DNA of 64,000 nucleotides, taken from contig CM032228.1 in NCBI GenBank assembly GCA_019009955.1, positions 178,263,501 through 178,327,500 of the forward strand, written 5' to 3'. Position 1 is the stretch's first letter, and each line of letters opens with the position of its first letter. Of this stretch, positions 57,818 through 64,000 are shown piece by piece. The notes beneath the pieces are model-generated. The model did no database searches, was not told where the DNA came from, and saw nothing but the letters and a program-made list of their open reading frames with translations. The DNA is from Riptortus pedestris. Its lineage: Eukaryota > Arthropoda > Insecta > Hemiptera > Alydidae. The position numbers and the translations under genes were made by a program.

Positions 57818-59958
57818 TTGTAAGCGAACACGATGTTTATAAAATACCTTAGTTTCCATTTCAGATCTTTGGTTACATAAATGATATATAGAGGGGCAAA
57901 ACGGAGTGATCCAGTTGAAGGATTATTCGAATGAGATATGAGAAGGTAAGTTGAGTCTATTATACAAAGGACTTGATATTAGGAAGATAATCTCTTAGCT
58001 AATTACCAAAGAGTGAGAGCAGACTGCTTTTCCCTATATGCCATAGGGCTATCAGCTGTTTCATCCTTCTAATTGGGGCCTTATCAACAATGTAATCTTC
58101 AACTTGAATTTCATACAGGGATAACCTTCATAATCATTTATGTGAAATTTACAATAACATAATTAGGGAAAGTTACCAGGAACGCAATTGTCTCAGTATT
58201 ACGCACTTTGGAGTAAGTAGCGGTTTTAGCCATTTTAAAAAATTGCTATTTATATTTGGGTCGAGAATTTTTTAAACCTCTAGACTCCACATTTAAACAT
58301 TTTTCAGGAGACATGAAATACTGTTGTTATGAGGTGCCAAATATTAATAAAATATGTTTTATACTTTTCGAAAGATTTTGATTTCTAGAACCATAACTTG
58401 TTAAATATATTTCTTTTAGAGAACGCTGTTATTAAATATTTCGTGTGTAGGGCGCCTTTCGTAAGCATTACTTTGCGGGTAAACCTATTTGCACAGAAAT
58501 TAAAATGATTGTCTTATTGTTCTCTGAATTTAATAACAACTTTTTTCAACCTAGTTTTAAAAAACCCAGCATAGAATGATAAATAATTATTAATCACTAA
58601 CTGAATTGCGATTTTGTTAATAACTTGGCTGACTTAGAACTAAATTACTCATATTTTGTCAACTAAAGTAATAAATTTAAAAAAAAAAAAATACAATTAT
58701 GAAATAAACTCAAAACAAAACTAATGATCAATCTTTGAACACGAAAGAATCGTACTAAAAATAAAAAACAATTATGAAAAAAAAAAGTCAAACCGCTGAG
58801 CCACTTTTCAGTATTGTAAAATACATTAGTATACATGTACATGGCCTGCCAACGGCAAGGAGCACACCTCATTTGGGTTTCAACTTATTCATTCCGTTTT
58901 TTTTTTTATAATTTTATTATAAATGACATAAAAAGGCTTTTACTCCAATTATTGGATGGCATAAATCAGCTGTACATGATAGAATAAACTCTTTATTGAA
59001 CAGAATAATTTTTAAAACAAGAGGTTATCATAAAATAGTATCGCTAAAACAATTTACTATGGCTAATCTATTTTTTTTTGTATTAATTTAAGAGAAAATA
59101 AAAGTTCAATATTTAAGTACCTCCTAGAATATCACTTCAATTTAGACACATTAAACTTGAATCTTGCAGTATTAAAATGGTTTCAGTTGTTAAGCAAATA
59201 TTAACAATAAATAGTGGTGATTATTATATTTTTGTAGGTTTCAATGCCATTTCACACAACCCACAAAAACCAGTTATCCGTTTTTTCTGTAGTCTTCAAA
59301 TTTTTATTAAACGATATCCATCTATCTACGCTACAAATATTTATAATTTGAGAAGTTTTTCTTAAAGAATGAGAGGAAGGAGCTTTAATGCAGATGTAGT
59401 TCTTGAAAGAGAAAGGGAGAGAGATAGTAAAAAATTAACTGGGAAACTAACTAAGTCTAACCTAAATTTTGATCAAAATAAAGAAAGTATTAGGAATTAC
59501 GTTTAACCGAAGTCTAATTTACGGAATGGTAATTTTCTTAAAACTGAATTACAATCAGTAATTTGTTACTTTCCTATATTCAAATGTGTTATACAATGTT
59601 TTCAAAAATGAACGCCGTTTTGTATGCTGTAATAAGTAAACCCCGAAACTCTTAAGGTTTAAATATTAAATATTAATAAAGCCCTTAAACATAATATGGG
59701 TCAAAAAATCTACTTAACACTTATTTTTAAGTAAGAATGGTAATATTTTTTTGTTATTTTATTAAAAAGAAGAGGAAATGTTAATTAACATCCGAGGTTT
59801 TAGTCATTAATTTAAGTTGAGCATTCTGTAATCGAGAGATAAATGTGTTATTGCGTCGATGGCTTCATATTTTATTAAGTCAATTAAGTTTAGATTGAAC
59901 AGAATAAAATAAGCCTTTATTGTACCATAGATAATAAATCAAATAATATTATGTTTTT
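57818..59958. other. Geneless AT-rich stretch
   Basis: No gene or repeat family recognised. The small frames here (58663-58872 -, 59177-59365 +) have no motifs. Confidence 0.45.
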
Positions 59959-60180
59959 GTTGTCATACCTGTCGGTGGAGACCGTCGTTACTGGCTGATG
60001 ATCGATTACAGTTGGCAAGCGCTTTCGATGCGATGGCACCATCTTCAAGCCCGTCAAAAAGTTTTACAGAGGATTACAACTTTTTGACGGGCTTGAAGAT
60101 GGTGCCATCGCATCGAAAGCGCTTGCCAGCTGTACTCGACCATCAGCCAGTACAACGGTTCCACTGACAGGTATGACAAC
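59959..60180. mobile_element. Foldback (palindromic) MITE-like element, 222 bp
   Basis: Left arm 59959-60063 and right arm 60078-60180 are near-perfect inverted copies around a 14-base centre. The innermost ~55 bases of each arm (for example caagcgctttcgatgcgatg / catcgcatcgaaagcgcttg) are identical, while the outer parts differ at several positions. No coding frame. A related half copy is at 904-1000. Ends read gttgtcatacctgtc / gacaggtatgacaac. I cannot see a clear target duplication, so the transposon class is open. Confidence 0.88.
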
Positions 60181-60567
60181 AGTATCATTAATACTGGCGG
60201 TTCTAACCCTTTATTATGTTTTTGTTTTTTCCCCTCAGATCAGTATCCCTGAAATGAGGGAGTTTATTTATATAAATTCTCTCCACTTGTGCGTCCTATC
60301 TTTCGATACTACGTACAGTGGAGAGGGTTATTTACAATAATTTGTTGCATGAAATATAAAATATTTTTTTTTATACATAGCTGCCAATTAAATATAAAAT
60401 CCATTTATCAAGCAATAATGAAATTATAAGAATAATATTTGTAATAATGAGAGAAAAAAATCAAGAAAAATCAAAACAAACTCTAATTAAAGAAGTAAAG
60501 GAAAAGAAAATATAATTTGAATACATAAAGTTTTGATCAAGTAATGTAAAGTAAGAGATTACTTGCC

Positions 60568-60569
<2 letters not shown>
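60181..60569. other. Geneless AT-rich stretch
   Basis: No gene; A-rich towards 60450-60540. Confidence 0.45.

Positions 60570-60629
<60 letters not shown>
60570..60629. repeat. (AT)n microsatellite
   Basis: About 60 bases of pure AT. Confidence 0.95.
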
Positions 60630-60632
<3 letters not shown>

Positions 60633-60689
60633 ATTTACCCTCATAATATTTTATAATTTATATCACCTATAAATGATATACAAATCGTT

Positions 60690-60900
60690 AGAAAAAACGA
60701 AAATAGAATGCACTTTTCAATAAGTATTATTCTTTTCATTAGTATTGGTCTTGGCCTTTCCAATAGTTTACAGTCATATATTAAAAGGTCGTATGTCTGT
60801 TTGTCCGTCACAATTGAACTGAATGTTTTCATTAATATTAAATCTATGTAAATAACCTCTATCAGACCCATGGCCTGATAGTCACTACTTAGTTATTCTA
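60690..60900 (-). pseudogene. LINE C-terminal zinc-knuckle fragment
   Basis: In two - strand frames: GYLHRFNINENIQFNCDG, then after a frame change QTYDLLIYDCKLLERPRP. This parallels the C-terminal region of the LINE fragment at 6303-7083 (TCDHLLYDCSLLDGPKTK). Only the last part of ORF2 is present. Confidence 0.65.
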
Positions 60901-61859
60901 TCATGAATTACTTTTAACATTAAAAAATACAAATGATATGGTTCAACATTCTAAAATAACATTAAAATAAAATAATTATTTTTAACAATTAAGAGAACAC
61001 CTTTAAAATATGTTATATTTAATAATAATTTAATTTTTAATACATCTTTATTATACTAAATTTCTACTTTTAAGAATATTGTTTAGAACAATTCCTTTAA
61101 GGCTCAGGCCTCCCTAAGTGTATTGGCCTATACTTTCCTGGGCTACCGAACTTCAGGGTTTGCCGTGATCTCCAAGTCAACCTATCTCATGCCAATCTCC
61201 ACCCTTCGGGGCCTACAGTTTTCTTTGGAAAAATCCCTTCCCCTTTTCCATTGTCTCCTCACCTTCCTCTTACTCACACATGGTGTCCATTCGGTCAACG
61301 ACGAATGGCGGTAGTCCAATGGTCATCCGGTTCCTGTAGAACATGCCTATCCCATTATAATTTTAATTTTTGAGGTCAGTACCGTTTTGGTCAAACCATT
61401 TCTCTCTCTCAACACTATTGGACACCTCACCCGCTCGTTCCTCCTTGCATTTGCAGTGCACTATTCGATGGAGTGCTGCCAAACTATAGATTATTTCCCT
61501 CTGCCCTTGCCAAGAAACACGTCTGGACCGGATAATATACAACTGGGAGTAACAGATTTCAAAAACTTTCTTCTTAGCCTCCATACTAAAGTTCCCTATT
61601 ATGATATTATTCAAGATCCAGAACTCAGAGGTTTCATCTCATATCGTCTGCAAACCTAAGGAAGTTACCATAGGTCCACTGTAGATGGAGGAAAAGTATT
61701 TCAAGGAATAATATGAACATCAACGGGTAAGTGTATCTCCTTGTCTTACGCCTCTTCTGATGGGAAAGTAGGCTCATTTATTTGTATGGATATAGGATAT
61801 GTAAGCAGATAGTTCGTTTTGTATTATCATTATAAATTTAGTATACCTCCGCCATTGAT
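60901..61859. other. Unclassified, partly GC-richer DNA
   Basis: 61100-61800 is less AT-rich than its surroundings and has a 90-codon + strand frame (61387-61659) with no motif I know. Being next to a LINE relic on the + strand, it may be decayed upstream LINE sequence. Confidence 0.35.
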
Positions 61860-62950
61860 ATTAGATGGAAAAAACTGAGAGCTAAATACTTAGCCAAACT
61901 AGTGTCCCAAAGGGGTCACCCGACATTTCAGAGTATATTCCACCCTCTACTCACAGCTATATGACCAAAAACCCACATCACCAAAACCTATTGTAATTAA
62001 GCTAAATTATTTAACAGAAAGACTCATATGAAGCTCAAACAGTATAGACGAATTCGACTACTATTACTATAGAGATAAAAATCACCAAACTCATAAACAA
62101 ATCATCCCAAGAGATTAGCTACTGGAAAATAAAGGAAACTTTCATATAAAAGTACTAAGACCAAATCATCGTATACACAGATGGCTCGAAAATTGCTGAG
62201 TTTTCATCCTGCGCTTACCGTGAAGGAAATGTCTGCCAAAAATTCAAGCTCAACACACTAGCCAACATCTATTCGGCCGAACTATTCAGTTCGTATTATA
62301 TGATTGCATTTCACACACTCGACACAATAAAAAGTCCTGAAATGAACTGACTCGTTGAGTGCTTTATTGTGTACTAAAGATATATTTATGAACAACCCAA
62401 AAGTACAAAAACATCATTATATTTGAGTGCTCAGAGAATTATGAAGGGTCAACTACATCATGTGGATTCCAAGCCACGTAGGAATAGATAGAAATGAAAA
62501 ACCAGATGTAGCAGCCAGAAAAGCCCACCAACTCGACTCCATCACGCCAACAACAATTACATCTACAGAACTCTATCAACCACTCAAAGTAGATATTGAT
62601 AGAAACTGGCCCAAATGTGGAACGAAATCCAGAAAAATAAACTAAAAACTATTAAAACCTCCATCAATCCATGGAAATATTCGACAAGTGACAACAGAAG
62701 AGATGAAGTCGTACTAGGAAAACTCCGGATAGGCAAGATTTACGCATAGTCTTCTTAGGACAAAAGTTCAACCCCCGATAGGTGGGAAGTGTAACACATT
62801 TAACTATCTACCATATATTAATGGAATGCCATACGTATACAAACATTTACAACGAATTCAATATCCCCAATAATATAGCAGTATAGCAGTGGCCCTTGGG
62901 ATGACCTCAAAGACCTAGAAAAGTTATTTAATTTTATGAAAATTAAAATT
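61860..62950 (+). pseudogene. LINE ORF2 C-terminal part: RNase H and zinc knuckle, broken
   Basis: Early on, KLRAKYLAKLV matches the linker between reverse transcriptase and RNase H. At about 62165-62290, QIIVYTDGSKIAEFSSCAY (catalytic Asp in TDGS) and ANIYSAELF (Glu of the SAEL motif) define RNase H. WIPSHVGIDRNEKPDVAAR (62463 on) is its C-terminal His/Asp block, and a late TIYHILMECHTYTN resembles the zinc-knuckle end. Numerous stops and frameshifts. Same broad clade as the 6.3-7.1 kb fragment but a different family by sequence. Confidence 0.85.
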
Positions 62951-63351
62951 TGTAAAAATAAATTTAAATTACAAATTTGTAAAAAGAAATTTGTTATATT
63001 CTTATTTATGTCGTTAAATTTTAAATATCAATATGAATGAGGATATAACAACATTTACATTTTACATAAACACAATTTACTCACAAAATGGAGGTACTAA
63101 TCCAAAACAGAAGTTATAGATATTACCGAGCGATAATATGTGAGTTCTTCGCCTTAAAGCCTTAAGAAACGAACCGACATAATATACTTCCTCTCCACTC
63201 TCAGAGACGTCACTACAGAAACCTGCTTTTTCAATTCCTAAAATCTCCTCATTTTTTTTTTTTTTGTGAGGCTGTTTCAGTAGACATAAAAGGAATCTTA
63301 CAACTGTTACAGAGAAACAGGACAATAATTATCTTAGGTTAGTGTTGTCTT

Positions 63352-63352
<1 letters not shown>
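62951..63352. other. Geneless stretch
   Basis: AT-rich flank of the LINE relic, with a T-run at 63252-63265; nothing recognised. Confidence 0.45.
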
Positions 63353-63414
<62 letters not shown>

Positions 63415-63471
63415 TGCGTGTGCGAGTGTCTTTGAGAGAGAGAGAGAAAGAGAGAGAGAGAGTGAGAAAGA

Positions 63472-63525
<54 letters not shown>

Positions 63526-63527
63526 TG
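63353..63527. repeat. (GT)n(GA)n compound microsatellite
   Basis: About 60 bases of GT, then mixed, then two GA tracts and a G-run (63521-63526). The long frames on both strands across it are artefacts. Confidence 0.95.
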
Positions 63528-64000
63528 AGAGACCGTGAGAGAAGGGAGTGTTCTAAACAAGCCGAGAAGGGGACAGGTCAGAGTCGGTGGGTTGCCTCAA
63601 AGCGTAATAAGGTTTCCTCTTTTACCTTATCCCTCTTTCTCCTTCCTCCGCAGAGTCCCATTCAATTTCTCAAATGAGCCGAACCAAGGCAACCAGCAAG
63701 TCACCAATCACTTCTCGCTTTTCTACCAACTACTTCATTCCGCCTTGTAATACCCTCCCAAAGCATCCCTCACTCCTCTCCCTCACCAGCCAATAAAATG
63801 GATCTTACTTTTTGAAATCCTTGCTTTTGAGATTTTTTTTTTACTTACATCTTTCTATCTTTACTGAGGCTTTATATCTTTACCTAAATATCAATTGCAA
63901 ATTGTAGTATTGAAGTATTAATAGAAGAAGTTTAGTAATCTATATTTTGATGTGAATACTCATATGGATCTGCTGGTCTATCCCAGTACTGTCGTCTGAA
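63528..64000. other. Geneless stretch at window end
   Basis: GC-richer to about 63800, with a pyrimidine-rich patch at 63610-63660. A splice-acceptor-like ttcctccgcag occurs at 63642-63654, but no supported exon follows. Confidence 0.35.

Noticed and set aside
63342..63677. 111-codon open frame over Cys-Val and Arg-Glu repeats
   Set aside because: Artefact of the (GT)n(GA)n microsatellite.

Overview
This is a stretch of animal nuclear DNA. It is roughly two-thirds A+T by eye, with spliceosomal introns, long dinucleotide microsatellites and many nested transposable-element relics. There are no prokaryotic operons, CRISPR arrays or recognisable rRNA genes. The repeat types (tRNA-derived SINE, I/Jockey-like LINE tails with RNase H, Ty3/Gypsy, piggyBac, Tc1, Helitron-like elements) fit a marine or terrestrial invertebrate such as a mollusc, arachnid or other arthropod. 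The sequence alone does not settle which.

Host genes. The only convincing host gene is on the + strand: two consecutive exons (9561-9673 and 14407-14582) of an acid sphingomyelinase-like phosphodiesterase. They are split by a 4.7 kb intron and join in phase 0/0. A possible short terminal exon lies at 17307-17391. The catalytic metallophosphoesterase exons must lie upstream of this window or in unrecognised intronic pieces. A second, much weaker candidate exon of unknown identity lies on the - strand at 36898-37064.

Layout. 1-9.5 kb: AT-rich, with a SINE and a LINE tail. 9.5-17.4 kb: the sphingomyelinase-like gene, whose introns carry SINEs and a solo LTR. 19.5-28.8 kb: dense repeats, namely a LINE reverse-transcriptase relic, a duplicated unique-looking segment, a Gypsy deletion derivative, and two abutting Helitron-like elements, one carrying a piggyBac element. 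30-36 kb: microsatellite, SINEs and a decayed Gypsy pol. 38.4-47.7 kb: two more piggyBac-type elements and a 44-bp minisatellite of 40 full copies. 48.8-54.9 kb: a cluster of one unclassified ~600-bp repeat family ('R family'), most copies carrying an (AT)n tract at the same internal site. 56.3-57.8 kb: a Tc1-like element, internally deleted and holding a SINE. 60-63 kb: a 222-bp palindromic element and LINE RNase H relics.

Most of the biology visible here is transposon history: nested insertions with readable target-site duplications (13507, 16371, 22472, 31262, 56536), three unrelated piggyBac derivatives that each keep only an acidic transposase N-terminus plus repeated subterminal motifs, and a repeat family that seems to carry and spread AT microsatellites.
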